NCBI GenBank assembly: GCA_012729555.1
Contig: JAAYCX010000010.1
Span: forward strand, 149,746 to 213,745
Origin: Acidobacteriota bacterium
GTDB lineage: Bacteria; Acidobacteriota; UBA6911
Length of the DNA: 64,000 bases
Reading direction: 5' to 3'
Shown: positions 24,276 through 33,157 of the stretch, one piece after another
Layout: each line of letters starts with the position of its first letter
How positions within the stretch are numbered: the first letter of the stretch is position 1
The notes under the pieces: generated by a model
What the model saw: the letters and a program-made list of their open reading frames with translations, nothing else
The model's database searches: none
What the model was told of the DNA's origin: nothing
Program-made: the position numbers and the translations under genes

Positions 24276-24545
24276 ATGAATAAAAAGTTTTCCAAGGATT
24301 TGGTCACTGTCGGTGACTTTGAAATCAACCCCGGCTGTGTGTTGAAGCAGGTCGCGGCCACTCGCCGCGCGGTCCTGCTGACCATCCAAGGGCGAGGGGT
24401 TGCCGTCGTCCAGTCCGTCGCCGAATACGAAAAGTCTGAAGAAGAGCGGGCTTTCATGCGCGCCGTCGTCGAGGGACTGGCGGACCTGGAGGTAAAGCGC
24501 GAAATCGGTATCCGGGAAGCCAAAGCGCGCCTGGGTCTGGAGTAA
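24276..24545 (+). CDS. Phd/YefM-like antitoxin
   Basis: An 89-residue antitoxin of the prevent-host-death type: MNKKFSKDLVTVGDFEINPG then a VLLTIQGRGVAVVQSVAEYE segment, with a charged helical tail that would wrap the toxin. Start at the ATG of MNKKF with GAGGG about 10 nt upstream. It precedes a ParE/RelE-like toxin by 4 nt. Confidence 0.85.
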   Translation: MNKKFSKDLVTVGDFEINPGCVLKQVAATRRAVLLTIQGRGVAVVQSVAEYEKSEEERAFMRAVVEGLADLEVKREIGIREAKARLGLE

Positions 24546-24549
24546 TCCC

Positions 24550-24882
24550 GTGCCTCGAAGCATCCCCGTCGGATTTGCCGAATCCGCCGTGCGGGATCTG
24601 GAGGAATTGCAGGCGTGGTACATCGAGCAGGGTGCGCCGGAAGTCAGCCAGCCGCTCGCGGCGGGGATATTCCATCGCATTGAAGGACTCCCCGATCATC
24701 CGGATATGGGCCGCACGGTTCCGGAATTCAAGCATCCGTTTTTGCGGGAGCTGATTCATCCTCCTTCCCGCATGGATTATCGGCGAGATGCCCTGCGCAA
24801 CAGAATCGTGCGCGTGTGGCGGAACGAGCGACTGCTCAAGCTGCCCCGGGAGGCCTTTGGGCCGAAAGCGTTTGGAGCATGA
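24550..24882 (+). CDS. RelE/ParE-superfamily toxin
   Basis: A 110-residue toxin (GTG start) with the ParE-like opening (VGFAESAVRDLEELQAWYIEQG) and RIVRVWRNERLLKLPR near the end. Whether it inhibits gyrase (ParE) or cleaves mRNA (RelE) cannot be told. It is paired with the antitoxin just upstream. Confidence 0.85.
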   Translation: MPRSIPVGFAESAVRDLEELQAWYIEQGAPEVSQPLAAGIFHRIEGLPDHPDMGRTVPEFKHPFLRELIHPPSRMDYRRDALRNRIVRVWRNERLLKLPREAFGPKAFGA

Positions 24883-25000
24883 ACGGGTCGCTGAAAGTTT
24901 GACAAAAGCGGCATTTTATTTGAATATTGCGATACCATCTTGGTTATCTGTGCAGCGCGGGTCCATATTTCGGCAGACTTTTGCAACCGGAGTGAAGAGA

Positions 25001-27484
25001 GTGAAACGAATGAGCCTGTTCCTGTCGTCCATCCTGGGTTTCGCGCTTTTGGCCGCTGGCGCTGATCTGTCCGAGGCTCCGGCCGAAGAACTGATGGCGG
25101 TTTATAACGAGCTGCGCGCCATCCATGCCGGCACCGAAGTAGCCGAAACGGAAAATGTCGTCTTCCAACGCGATTCGGCCACCTTCACCTTTCTCAGCGG
25201 CCGGATCACTTTTGCCGCGCCCGTTGGCGGGCATATTCTCGCCGCCCATTTCCGGGGCGAAGGCACCTTCGAGTTGCAGCCACCCTCGGATATCGACCGG
25301 AGACAGATGGCGCGATACACCGGTAGCCCTTATCTGAAGGACACCTTTCAGGAAGCCGTCTTCTTCTTTACCGACGACAGCATGGAGGAGCTCGACAGGC
25401 TCGTTACCCGGCGGCCGGTGCAGGCGGCGGGGGATCCCCTGATTGAGGCCTCCCGGAAGCGGTACGGAGAACAATTCAACGACTGGGTGGACAACCGGCG
25501 CCGGGGAAACCCCGTCATGCGCAACCTCGCGGCGCGGATGCTCTCCGACCTCACCGACAGCGGCAGCAGGGGGTTTTTCCTCGCCGATTTCAAGGCGAAG
25601 GATCAAGGCGATCTGCTCTATCACATCAGCTGGAACCGCGATTCGCTGCTGCTTCCCGCCGCCGGCCGTGGCGAGGAGGTCACCCTGCTCCACGTGAATC
25701 CGGGAAACTATTACGAGTGGGTGGCGGGATTCCATCTCGCGTCCGAGTATTCCGGAGGGACGGTCGCAGACCATCACACTCTCCTCGCGGACTGCGAGTC
25801 GATGGAGATTGAACTGGATCTCACCCGGGACAATCGCGTCTCGGCCGCCGTGAAGATGGAATTTGCCGTCGCAGCCCCCGTCCGGGTCGTTCCCTTTCAT
25901 CTCAACGGCGTCCTGCGCATCGGCTCCATCGAAGACGGCAGCGGGGCCAGGCTCGCCTTCATCCAGGAGGCGCGTGATCTCGACAGTGACCCCTGGCTCA
26001 TTCTTCCGAAGCCTGCCGGGCCGGGAGAGAAGTACACGATCACGATGGCCTACCTGGAAGACTCGACCGGGGACAGCCAGATCGTGCATCGCGAGGGAAG
26101 GGGACTGTATTATGTCACGTCCCGTGAATCGTGGATCCCCGGGTTCGGAGCGTTCAACGACAGGACCCATTTCAGGCTGCGTGCTCGTTCTCCCAAAAAG
26201 TTCCAATTCGTCGCCAGTGGCGCACGGATCTCGTCCGAGACCGTCAAGGACGAACGGATCACCGTCTGGCAGTCCGAGATCCCTTTCTGTGTTTTTGGGT
26301 TCAACTATGGGGAATTCGTGGATTCGTCGCAGAAAGTGGCCAATCTTGAGGTCACCGCCTATGCCGGCAAGGAGGTGCCGGATGAGCTCAAGGGAGTTCA
26401 GGCCGGGCTGTCGCTGATCGAACTGGCGGACCAGCGGCGTCGTCTGAGCGAATCGTCGGAGCCGCTCGTTCATGGAATCATGACGGGGGGGTTCAGTACG
26501 GCGGCGAACGTCAAACACGCCGCGAGCGTCAGCATGCAGGCTTTCCGGCTTTGCGAGATCCTCTACGGCCCGCTTCCCTTCAAGGCGGTATCGATCACCG
26601 AACAGCCCGTGCGCGGCTTCGGCCAGAGCTGGCCGAACCTGGTTTTCCTGCCCTACGACGCTTTCCTGGACGCCACGACGCGCCACAACCTGCAGCTTGC
26701 GGTAAGTCCCGAGGATCGCGAATTCTACAACCTGATCGCGGTTCACGAGATGGCGCACCAGTGGTGGGGGCACCTGGTCGGATGGAAGACCTATCATGAC
26801 CAGTGGCTTTCCGAAGGATTCGCCGAACACGCGGCGGCCCTTTACCTGCGCCAGCTCGATCCGAAGCAATGGAGTTCCTACTGGGATCTGCGCCGGAACT
26901 GGCTGCTCTCCAAGAACAATTCGGGTTACCGGCCGGTCGATGCCGGACCCATCTGGTTGAATCATCAGCTCGACGAATATGATCAGCCCGGAAACTCGCG
27001 CCTCATCTATTACAAGGGCGCCTATGTCCTCGAAATGCTGCGCGCGCTCATGTTCACCAACAAGGAGAAGGACGACCGCTTCATCGCCATGATGCGCGAT
27101 TTTGCCAGGAGTCATGCGGAACAGAATGCTTCCACGAAGGACTTCCAGCGGATCGTCGAAAAGCACATGGAGGAGCCCATGGACTGGTTTTTCAACCAGT
27201 GGGTCTACGGCTCCGAAATCCCGCGCTACACCTTCAGCTACAAGCTCTCCGATGCGGGCGCCGGGCAGACCGAACTGGCGATGACGCTCGTGCAGTCGGA
27301 CGTCTCCAGCGATTTCCGGATGCGGCTGCCGCTGTTTGCCCTCGTCGATGGCACCCAGCGCTATCTCGGTAACATCCAGATCAACGGCACCGAGCCGTAC
27401 AACGCGGTCGTCAAGCTGCCCATGAAGCCGGAAAAGGTACTGCTGGACCCCGACCACAGCATCCTGGCCGAGATCCGGCAATAG
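25001..27484 (+). CDS. M1-like zinc metallopeptidase, exported, lacking the GxMEN exopeptidase motif
   Basis: An 827-residue protein. It has a signal peptide (MSLFLSSILGFALLAAGAD), a long N-terminal beta domain, and a gluzincin catalytic core with HEMAHQWWGH (H-E-x2-H) and the third ligand Glu in LSEGFAEH 18 residues later. The usual GAMEN substrate-anchoring sequence before the core is replaced by a GFGQSWPNLVF stretch, as in M1-like peptidases that are not classic aminopeptidases. Start at GTG 25001 because GGAG is 8 nt upstream; ATG 25010 is the alternative. It stands alone, with no obvious operon partner, inside the accessory island. Confidence 0.87.
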   Translation: MKRMSLFLSSILGFALLAAGADLSEAPAEELMAVYNELRAIHAGTEVAETENVVFQRDSATFTFLSGRITFAAPVGGHILAAHFRGEGTFELQPPSDIDRRQMARYTGSPYLKDTFQEAVFFFTDDSMEELDRLVTRRPVQAAGDPLIEASRKRYGEQFNDWVDNRRRGNPVMRNLAARMLSDLTDSGSRGFFLADFKAKDQGDLLYHISWNRDSLLLPAAGRGEEVTLLHVNPGNYYEWVAGFHLASEYSGGTVADHHTLLADCESMEIELDLTRDNRVSAAVKMEFAVAAPVRVVPFHLNGVLRIGSIEDGSGARLAFIQEARDLDSDPWLILPKPAGPGEKYTITMAYLEDSTGDSQIVHREGRGLYYVTSRESWIPGFGAFNDRTHFRLRARSPKKFQFVASGARISSETVKDERITVWQSEIPFCVFGFNYGEFVDSSQKVANLEVTAYAGKEVPDELKGVQAGLSLIELADQRRRLSESSEPLVHGIMTGGFSTAANVKHAASVSMQAFRLCEILYGPLPFKAVSITEQPVRGFGQSWPNLVFLPYDAFLDATTRHNLQLAVSPEDREFYNLIAVHEMAHQWWGHLVGWKTYHDQWLSEGFAEHAAALYLRQLDPKQWSSYWDLRRNWLLSKNNSGYRPVDAGPIWLNHQLDEYDQPGNSRLIYYKGAYVLEMLRALMFTNKEKDDRFIAMMRDFARSHAEQNASTKDFQRIVEKHMEEPMDWFFNQWVYGSEIPRYTFSYKLSDAGAGQTELAMTLVQSDVSSDFRMRLPLFALVDGTQRYLGNIQINGTEPYNAVVKLPMKPEKVLLDPDHSILAEIRQ

Positions 27485-27535
27485 CCGGAGCAGGCGGCAT
27501 ACGCGGGATCGGCGACGGGTGAAGCGACAAAAGCA

Positions 27536-28342
27536 TCATTTGCGGGCTGAAAGCAATCCGGACAGGTTCTCCCTGGTCAGGAGGGAAGCGTCCTGAGGGT
27601 GTTCCAGGAAGGGCTGGACGTCGCCGGCGATGTCCTTGATGTCGATGGACGCCAGGCGCCGGATCACCAGGCTCTGCCACTCGCGGGCATCGTATTTGGC
27701 CGGACGATGAGTCTGGTCCAGGGCGTTCTGAAGCAAGGGGAGGTTCGGTTCAACCGGCGGGCGTTGCGACAGATACCACAGCAGGTCGTACCAGTCGCGG
27801 CCCTTGACGTATTTGCGCGTGATGGCCGCATGAAGCTTGCCCGCCATCATGGACGGCAGATCGTAGTGCTGGACGAGAAAAGTCACCGTGCGCGTGATGA
27901 TGGTTTTTTCACACCGGGCGCCTCCGGGCGGTCGGGTGTCGATTTCCAGCTTGATGGCCAGTTTCTGCCCCGGCGCTCCGGAAATGCCGGTGTCATAAAG
28001 AATCCCTGCCAGCCTGACCCATCCGGTATGAATGGTCGTGCTGTCGTTCCAGGTGACGTGGGGATCGAAGCCCGCCAGGGAGAGATCGCGTTTGATCTTG
28101 GCCATCCACTCCATGCCCGCATAGCCGTTTTCAGACTCCAGCGAGAAATCGAGATCTTCCGAATAGCGCGGCAGGTTATGGAGAAAGCGCAGCGCGGTGC
28201 CGCCGACGAATGCCAGGTTGCGGAAAGCCTCGCACTCATGCAGAGAGCGCAGGATGAGCGTCTGCAGGTATTCGCGCAGCAGGTTGAGTCCCTGCCCCGG
28301 GTCTTTCGTTCCACGTACGAGCGACAGCGCCTGCTCCTTCAT
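27536..28342 (-). CDS. abiEii: AbiEii-type nucleotidyltransferase toxin
   Basis: A 268-residue nucleotidyltransferase of the AbiEii family. The nucleotidyltransferase motif GGTALRFLHNLPRYSEDLDFSL (G-S/T-x-DxD-like) is near 48-69, with the later conserved KLHAAITRKYVKGRDWYDLLW near 168. It is the toxin half of the AbiE abortive-infection or type IV toxin-antitoxin system, which modifies tRNA acceptor ends. It overlaps its antitoxin gene by 4 nt. Confidence 0.92.
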   Translation of the reverse strand: MKEQALSLVRGTKDPGQGLNLLREYLQTLILRSLHECEAFRNLAFVGGTALRFLHNLPRYSEDLDFSLESENGYAGMEWMAKIKRDLSLAGFDPHVTWNDSTTIHTGWVRLAGILYDTGISGAPGQKLAIKLEIDTRPPGGARCEKTIITRTVTFLVQHYDLPSMMAGKLHAAITRKYVKGRDWYDLLWYLSQRPPVEPNLPLLQNALDQTHRPAKYDAREWQSLVIRRLASIDIKDIAGDVQPFLEHPQDASLLTRENLSGLLSARK

Positions 28343-28986
28343 AGGGTCACCGTCCCTTTCTCTTCCGCGGCCGTCACGGCTAGCCAGCGTTCAAGGGCCC
28401 GATGCAGACGCGGACTCCGGAACCGATCGGCATAGGCCTGAAGCTTGTCCCTGTCTGCCTGCTGGCAGTGCTGGTAGCGCGTTTCCTCCAGGCGCGCGCG
28501 CGTCCACTCGCCGGGGGTGAGATGCCAGTGGTCCAGCAGCGCCTTTTCGGGTTCGGCGATCCACAGGGAGCGGTCGCCGTAGGGGACCGCGGCATATCCA
28601 AAAAACGCCTCCTGTTTGATATGGCGATATTCGAAAACGCCGAACGCGTTGTCGAAACGGCGGGGAACCCGGGAGGTCGCGCTGGTCAGCCATACGACTC
28701 TCTCGGGGATCATGTCGTAGAAGCCCAGGGCCCACACGCCGCTCAGATAGGAGGGCCGGTAGAGCTGATTGGCCAGGCTTGCCGGCAGCACGGTTGCGCC
28801 GCGGTAGGCGTCGGGGAGCGTGTAGATACCGCGACGCAGGCCCATGATCCTGCCGTCACTCATCCACCGGGATAACTGGACCCGGATGGCTTCGCGCGGT
28901 TCGTCGAAGGCCTGGACAAGCAAAGGCAGATCAAAGCATTCCATGGAGCCGACTAACTCGACCAGCGACCCATACTTCATATACAA
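28339..28986 (-). CDS. abiEi: AbiEi-type antitoxin (winged-helix regulator)
   Basis: A 215-residue antitoxin. The N-terminal winged helix (FDLPLLVQAFDEPREAIRVQLSRWMSDGRIMGLRRGIYTL) is followed by the AbiEi C-terminal domain. It probably represses its own operon and neutralises AbiEii, completing a phage-defence type toxin-antitoxin pair. Confidence 0.9.
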   Translation of the reverse strand: MYMKYGSLVELVGSMECFDLPLLVQAFDEPREAIRVQLSRWMSDGRIMGLRRGIYTLPDAYRGATVLPASLANQLYRPSYLSGVWALGFYDMIPERVVWLTSATSRVPRRFDNAFGVFEYRHIKQEAFFGYAAVPYGDRSLWIAEPEKALLDHWHLTPGEWTRARLEETRYQHCQQADRDKLQAYADRFRSPRLHRALERWLAVTAAEEKGTVTL

Positions 28987-29082
28987 TAATTAACATAAAT
29001 GATAATTATTGTAAACAAAAACGGTGTTTTGGGGAGCGTGACACCTTGAATACTTCCCGGGAAGCCGGGCTTCGCCGGATGT

Positions 29083-29289
29083 TTGCTGGCGAAGATTTTG
29101 CAGGCGGTGGCCATTGACGAGGAGACGCTCGAGGCCGGGTGCGAATATGCACGGCGGCACCGGACGACGCTCAGTGCGCTGGTGCGCGAGCTGCTGAGAA
29201 TAACTGTTCTTACCGATCGAAGGGCCGCGGTAACGGAGATGTTCCGGTTGATGGATGAGCACCCGGGCAATCTTGTGCATAAGCCTTGA
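29083..29289 (+). CDS. Small orphan antitoxin-like protein (DUF6364/VapB-like), possibly truncated
   Basis: A 68-residue frame beginning at TTG, with VAIDEETLEAGCEYARRHRT then TLSALVRELLR, the ribbon-helix-like signature of small antitoxins. No toxin follows; a GC-rich hairpin and a convergent gene do. A better start is not visible, so it may have lost its N-terminus and partner. Confidence 0.45.
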   Translation: MLAKILQAVAIDEETLEAGCEYARRHRTTLSALVRELLRITVLTDRRAAVTEMFRLMDEHPGNLVHKP

Positions 29290-29325
29290 GGGGGGGCGCC
29301 GGCACCAGCGCCGGCGCCGCCCCCC
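29290..29325. terminator. GC-rich hairpin between convergent transcripts
   Basis: GGGGGGCGCCGGC, a short loop, then GCCGGCGCC/GCCCCCC form a strong hairpin between the small gene and the UroD-type gene. No U-tract is present, so termination is inferred. Confidence 0.5.
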
Positions 29326-29360
29326 ACGCCCAGGATCCCGAGGGTTCGGGGAAAGCGGGG

Positions 29361-30347
29361 CTATTTGAAGTAGAGTTTGTTCTGGTTCCGGATCTCGTCC
29401 ATGATGCAGTCGTTGACGCCGGGAAAGATGCTGCCTTCCCCCCCGTAGGTCAGGCAGGGGATGAACATTCCGCCTTCATGATATTCCTTGCACGCGCGGG
29501 CGACCTCGGCGCGCACGGTCTCCTCGGTCCAGTCCTCGCGGTCGACGATGGAGGCGTCGATCCCCCCCATGAGCGTGAGCTTGTAATCGGTGTCCTTCTT
29601 GACCTGCTGGATGTCGTTGGAAGGCAGGATCCCCTCCCAGATGTCGATGCCGACGTCCACCATGTCCCTGGCGATCGGCTGGCAGAAGGAGTCGGCGTGG
29701 TGCATCGTGATGACGCCGTGCTTTTTCATCAGGCCGTAGATCTCCTTGTAGGGTTCCTTGAAGAACTCGCGCCAGACGTCGGGGTGCATGAACAGGGCGT
29801 GCTTGGCCCCCCAGTCGTCGTGGAAATTCATGACGTCGGGGTGCAGGTTGTCGACGAGGATCTGGATCTGCTGCAGCTTCCAGTCCTTGATGTAGGCGGT
29901 CAGCTCGTGCATCGCCTCCGGCTCCTCCAGGAGATTCATGAGCGTGTCCTCGAACCCCATAAGGAAGTGGAGCTGTTCGAAGACCCCCGTCGGGAGCCAG
30001 ACATGGACGAACTTGCCTTCCGCCCGGATCTTCTCGGCGTCGGCCTTGGCCTGGGTCCAGTCCAGCTCGAGCGCGTAGAGGTCGGGGGCCTTGACGTATT
30101 CGCGCCACCGGGTCACGTCGGGGCAGACCTTGGTCTCGGCGTTGACGATGGGCATGATCCCGGGCTCGTTCTTCCCCCAGTAGATCTTCACGCCCCAGGG
30201 ATTGATGGCCTCCCCCCCGGGAGCCACGTTGAACAGGTGGTAGAAGACCGGGTCCCATACCTGCGGGAAGGGTTCCCACTCGTTGACGAAGGCGTCGGGC
30301 TTGCCGTTTTTCATGGTTTCCAGGACATTCTGTTTCAAAGACAGCAT
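29361..30347 (-). CDS. UroD-family methyltransferase (uroporphyrinogen decarboxylase fold, MtaA/MtbA-like)
   Basis: A 328-residue TIM-barrel protein of the URO-D superfamily. The family includes haem-pathway UroD and Co-methyltransferases (MtaA, MtbA) that move methyl groups between corrinoid proteins and coenzyme M or others. Visible are DDWGAKHALFMHPDVWREFFKEPY blocks near 200, HHADSFCQPIA near 242, and GGIDAS near 285, closer to the methyltransferase branch than to UroD proper (which starts with an RxPVWxMRQ motif not present). Start at 30347 with AAGGAG upstream. No corrinoid protein is adjacent. Confidence 0.8.
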   Translation of the reverse strand: MLSLKQNVLETMKNGKPDAFVNEWEPFPQVWDPVFYHLFNVAPGGEAINPWGVKIYWGKNEPGIMPIVNAETKVCPDVTRWREYVKAPDLYALELDWTQAKADAEKIRAEGKFVHVWLPTGVFEQLHFLMGFEDTLMNLLEEPEAMHELTAYIKDWKLQQIQILVDNLHPDVMNFHDDWGAKHALFMHPDVWREFFKEPYKEIYGLMKKHGVITMHHADSFCQPIARDMVDVGIDIWEGILPSNDIQQVKKDTDYKLTLMGGIDASIVDREDWTEETVRAEVARACKEYHEGGMFIPCLTYGGEGSIFPGVNDCIMDEIRNQNKLYFK

Positions 30348-30381
30348 TCGGATTCTCCTTGTTCCGTTAAAAGGGCGTTCA

Positions 30382-30407
30382 CGTGCCGGCCGCTGCGGGC
30401 CGGCACG
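30382..30407 (-). terminator. Hairpin terminator of the esterase operon
   Basis: CGTGCCGGCC and GGCCGGCACG form a 10-bp stem with a 6-nt loop. On the minus strand it follows the small Cys protein gene and is followed by CCCTTTT, fitting a terminator, with the UroD-type gene's leader beyond. Confidence 0.55.
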
Positions 30408-30478
30408 GGCGATCTTATTACGATCGGGCGGGGATTTCACGCACTATCCCGCGGTCGTGTGCGGCCGGCGGAGCGGGG

Positions 30479-30673
30479 TCAGTCGAACTTCCCGGCCGGG
30501 AAACGGTAGGCCTCGACCAGCGCCTTCTTCTCCTCCGGGGGGAGCGACTTCATGTAGGCCTTCCACCCGGGGCAGAAATTGGCGTGCCAGCGCCATAAAC
30601 GGCCCAGGAGGGATTTTGGCTTCGCGTCGTAGCGGGCGCGAAAGCTGCAGGTGGAACATCCCGGCTCACTCAT
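30479..30673 (-). CDS. Small conserved Cys-containing protein
   Basis: A 64-residue protein with CSTCSFRARYDAKPKSLLGR near the start and WRWHANFCPGWKAYMKSLP near 28, three Cys in all. I recognise the CPGWK-type layout as a small conserved family but not its role. It overlaps the esterase gene by 8 nt, so they are translationally linked. Confidence 0.65.
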   Translation of the reverse strand: MSEPGCSTCSFRARYDAKPKSLLGRLWRWHANFCPGWKAYMKSLPPEEKKALVEAYRFPAGKFD

Positions 30674-31625
30674 GACCCTTTTCCTCCTTTTGTGCCTGCG
30701 TACCAGGGGCCCGATGTTCGGCGACCAGCCCCCGATCGGCGAGCCAGGCGGCCAGGGCCGACGGCCAGGCGGAAGCCAGGCCGAAGCCGGGGCGCATCCC
30801 GATCCCGTGCGGGGCGGAGGGGACGACATGGAGGGCGAAGGGGCGGTCGTGGCGCGCCATCGCCAGGGCGAAATGAAGGCTGTTCTCCACCGGGACGGCC
30901 TCGTCATCGGCGGAGTGGAAGAGGAACACCGGCGGCGTGTCCGCGGTTACCTGGCGCTCGAGCGACAGCTTCGCGATCGTCTCCGGCGCCGGGGAGTCCC
31001 CCAGAAGGTTGGCGCGCGATCCGTTGTGGGTAAGGGGATCGGACATGGTGACGACGGGGTAGGCGAGAACCGAAAAGTCGGGCCGGGCCGAAACCTTGTC
31101 GAGCGCCCCCCCGGTGAGCGCGTCGGGGGAGGCGTAGAGCGTCGTCGCCATCGCGGCCGTGTGTCCGCCGGCGGAAAAGCCCAGGATCCCGATTTTTGCG
31201 GGGTCGATCCCGCGCTCTGCGGCGCTCGCGCGCAGGAAGCGGATCGCCAGGGCCGCGTCCTGCAGCGGCGCGGGATACCCGAATTCCCGGAGGCGGTACT
31301 TGAGGACGTAGGCGTCGATCCCGAGGGCGTTGAACCAGCGCGCGACCTCGTACCCTTCCTTCACGATCGCCAGGATGGAGTAGCCGCCGCCGGGGCAGAG
31401 GACCACGGCCGGCCGCGGCGCGTTCCCGAGGGTGGACCGGAAGACACCCAGGCTCGGATGACGCACGTTCGACACGCGCTCGTTTTCGAACCGCTCCGTT
31501 TCGGTGTCCCCGGGCGCCGGGGGCGCGAGCTGGATCCATTCTGCGGGCCGCTCCGCCCCGCGGCCGGAAGGGACCGCGAGGGCCCCGAACGCCAGCAGGA
31601 CGACGGCTGGAAATTTCATCTTCAT
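30666..31625 (-). CDS. Exported alpha/beta-hydrolase esterase
   Basis: A 319-residue protein with a signal peptide (about 1-23) and a BD-FAE/esterase-like alpha/beta-hydrolase fold. Catalytic Ser is in GFSAGGH near 156, Asp in SADDEAVPV near 256 and His in PSAPHGIG near 287. CPGGGY near 87 forms the oxyanion region. It likely acts on carbohydrate esters outside the cytoplasm. Confidence 0.87.
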   Translation of the reverse strand: MKMKFPAVVLLAFGALAVPSGRGAERPAEWIQLAPPAPGDTETERFENERVSNVRHPSLGVFRSTLGNAPRPAVVLCPGGGYSILAIVKEGYEVARWFNALGIDAYVLKYRLREFGYPAPLQDAALAIRFLRASAAERGIDPAKIGILGFSAGGHTAAMATTLYASPDALTGGALDKVSARPDFSVLAYPVVTMSDPLTHNGSRANLLGDSPAPETIAKLSLERQVTADTPPVFLFHSADDEAVPVENSLHFALAMARHDRPFALHVVPSAPHGIGMRPGFGLASAWPSALAAWLADRGLVAEHRAPGTQAQKEEKGHE

Positions 31626-31757
31626 GTCAGGGCCTCCATGCGACTGCGCCGTCCGATTGCGCCGATCGGTCGGTTTCCCGGGACATCGGTATTGTCACGA
31701 AAGAGGAGGGAAATTGCAATACGATGTATACTGTCGGGTTCAGCGTGAGGGGGCGCG

Positions 31758-33110
31758 ATGCTCGAAAGACTGTTCAAGCTCAGGGAACACCACACGACCG
31801 CGCGCACGGAGATCGTGGCGGGGCTGGTCACCTTCCTGACCATGGCCTACGTGATCTTCGTCAACCCGGCGGTGCTCTCGACCGATTTCGCCGGGCAGCC
31901 GACTGGGTTGAGTTTCGACGCGGCGATGCTGGCCACCTGCCTGGCCGCCTTCGTCGCGTCGGTGCTGATGGGCCTATGCGCCAACCTGCCGATCGCGCAG
32001 GCGCCGGGGATGGGGGAGAACTTCTTTTTCGTCACCGTGGTGATGGGGGTGACGGCGGCGGGGGTGGCCGACGGCTGGAAGACGGCGCTCTCCATCGTCT
32101 TCATCTCCGGGGTGCTGTTTCTCCTCCTGTCGCTGCTGCGCTTCCGCAAGGCCGTCATGGACGCCGTCAGCCCCAGCCTCAAGAACGGCATCGCCTTGGG
32201 GATCGGCCTCTTCATCGCCTTCATCGGGCTCAGGAACGCGGGCGTCATCCTCGATGCCCCGCCCGGCTCCCTGGTGATGCTCAACAAGTCGTTCGCCCAG
32301 CCCCACGTGGCCGTCTTCTTCGGCGGGCTGCTGGTGACGGCCGTCCTGCAGGCGCGCCGGGTCAGGGGCGCGATCCTCTGGGGCATCCTCTTCTCGGCCG
32401 CCCTGGGGGTCCTGTGGGGCAAGATCCGGTTCGCCGGCGTGTTCGGGCTCCCCTCGGACCACGCCTTCTTCCAGTTCGACTTCCGCCACGTCCTGCGCCC
32501 CGATTTCATCGCCTTCATCGTCGTGTTTCTTTTCATGGACCTGTTCGACACCGTGGGCACCCTGATCGGGGTGGGGGAGCAGGCGGGCATCATGCGGGAC
32601 AACCGGCTCCCCAACGCCAACCGCGCCCTGGTCTCCGACGCCGTCGGCACCGTCGTGGGGGCCGCGAGCGGCACCAGCACCGTGACCTCCTACATCGAGA
32701 GCTGCGTGGGGGTGGAAGCGGGGGGGAGGACGGGGCTGATGGCGGTATCGGCCGGCTGTTTTTTCCTCGCGGCCCTTTTTTTCACCCCGCTGGTGGGGAT
32801 GATCGGCGGCGGCTGGATGACGGAGGGGGGATCGGTGAACCCGGTCACCGCCCCGGCCCTAGTCATCGTCGGGGCGATGATGGTGCGCAACGTCGTCAAG
32901 ATCGACTGGCAGGACGCGACCGAGGGGATCCCCGCCTTCCTAGTCCTGATCGGCATCCCCCTCAGCTACAGCATCGCCGACGGACTGGCCCTCGGCTGTA
33001 TCGCCTACCCGGTCCTCAAGCTGGCTGCGGGGAGGGGCAGGGAGGCGAACGGGCTGATCTGGGTGGTGGCGGTTCACTTCGTTCTGCGGTACCTTTTCAT
33101 TCATGTATAG
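31758..33110 (+). CDS. AzgA-type purine (adenine/guanine/hypoxanthine) permease
   Basis: A 450-residue NCS2/AzgA transporter with about 12-14 hydrophobic segments. Family hallmarks are the TEIVAGLVTFLTMAYVIFVNP opening, MGLCANLPIAQAPGMGENFFF near 78, FMDLFDTVGTLIG near 265, and SDAVGTVVGAASGTSTVTSYIES near 300. It is a proton symporter of nucleobases. GAGGGGG precedes the start. Confidence 0.93.
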   Translation: MLERLFKLREHHTTARTEIVAGLVTFLTMAYVIFVNPAVLSTDFAGQPTGLSFDAAMLATCLAAFVASVLMGLCANLPIAQAPGMGENFFFVTVVMGVTAAGVADGWKTALSIVFISGVLFLLLSLLRFRKAVMDAVSPSLKNGIALGIGLFIAFIGLRNAGVILDAPPGSLVMLNKSFAQPHVAVFFGGLLVTAVLQARRVRGAILWGILFSAALGVLWGKIRFAGVFGLPSDHAFFQFDFRHVLRPDFIAFIVVFLFMDLFDTVGTLIGVGEQAGIMRDNRLPNANRALVSDAVGTVVGAASGTSTVTSYIESCVGVEAGGRTGLMAVSAGCFFLAALFFTPLVGMIGGGWMTEGGSVNPVTAPALVIVGAMMVRNVVKIDWQDATEGIPAFLVLIGIPLSYSIADGLALGCIAYPVLKLAAGRGREANGLIWVVAVHFVLRYLFIHV

Positions 33111-33157
33111 TTTGCCGGGACAACTCTGGAATCATCATCGTCTGAAGGGGAATCATC

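Noticed and set aside
29361..30347. Haem-pathway UroD (hemE)
   Set aside because: The N-terminal RxPVWxMRQ-type signature of true UroD is absent; sequence blocks fit the methyltransferase branch.
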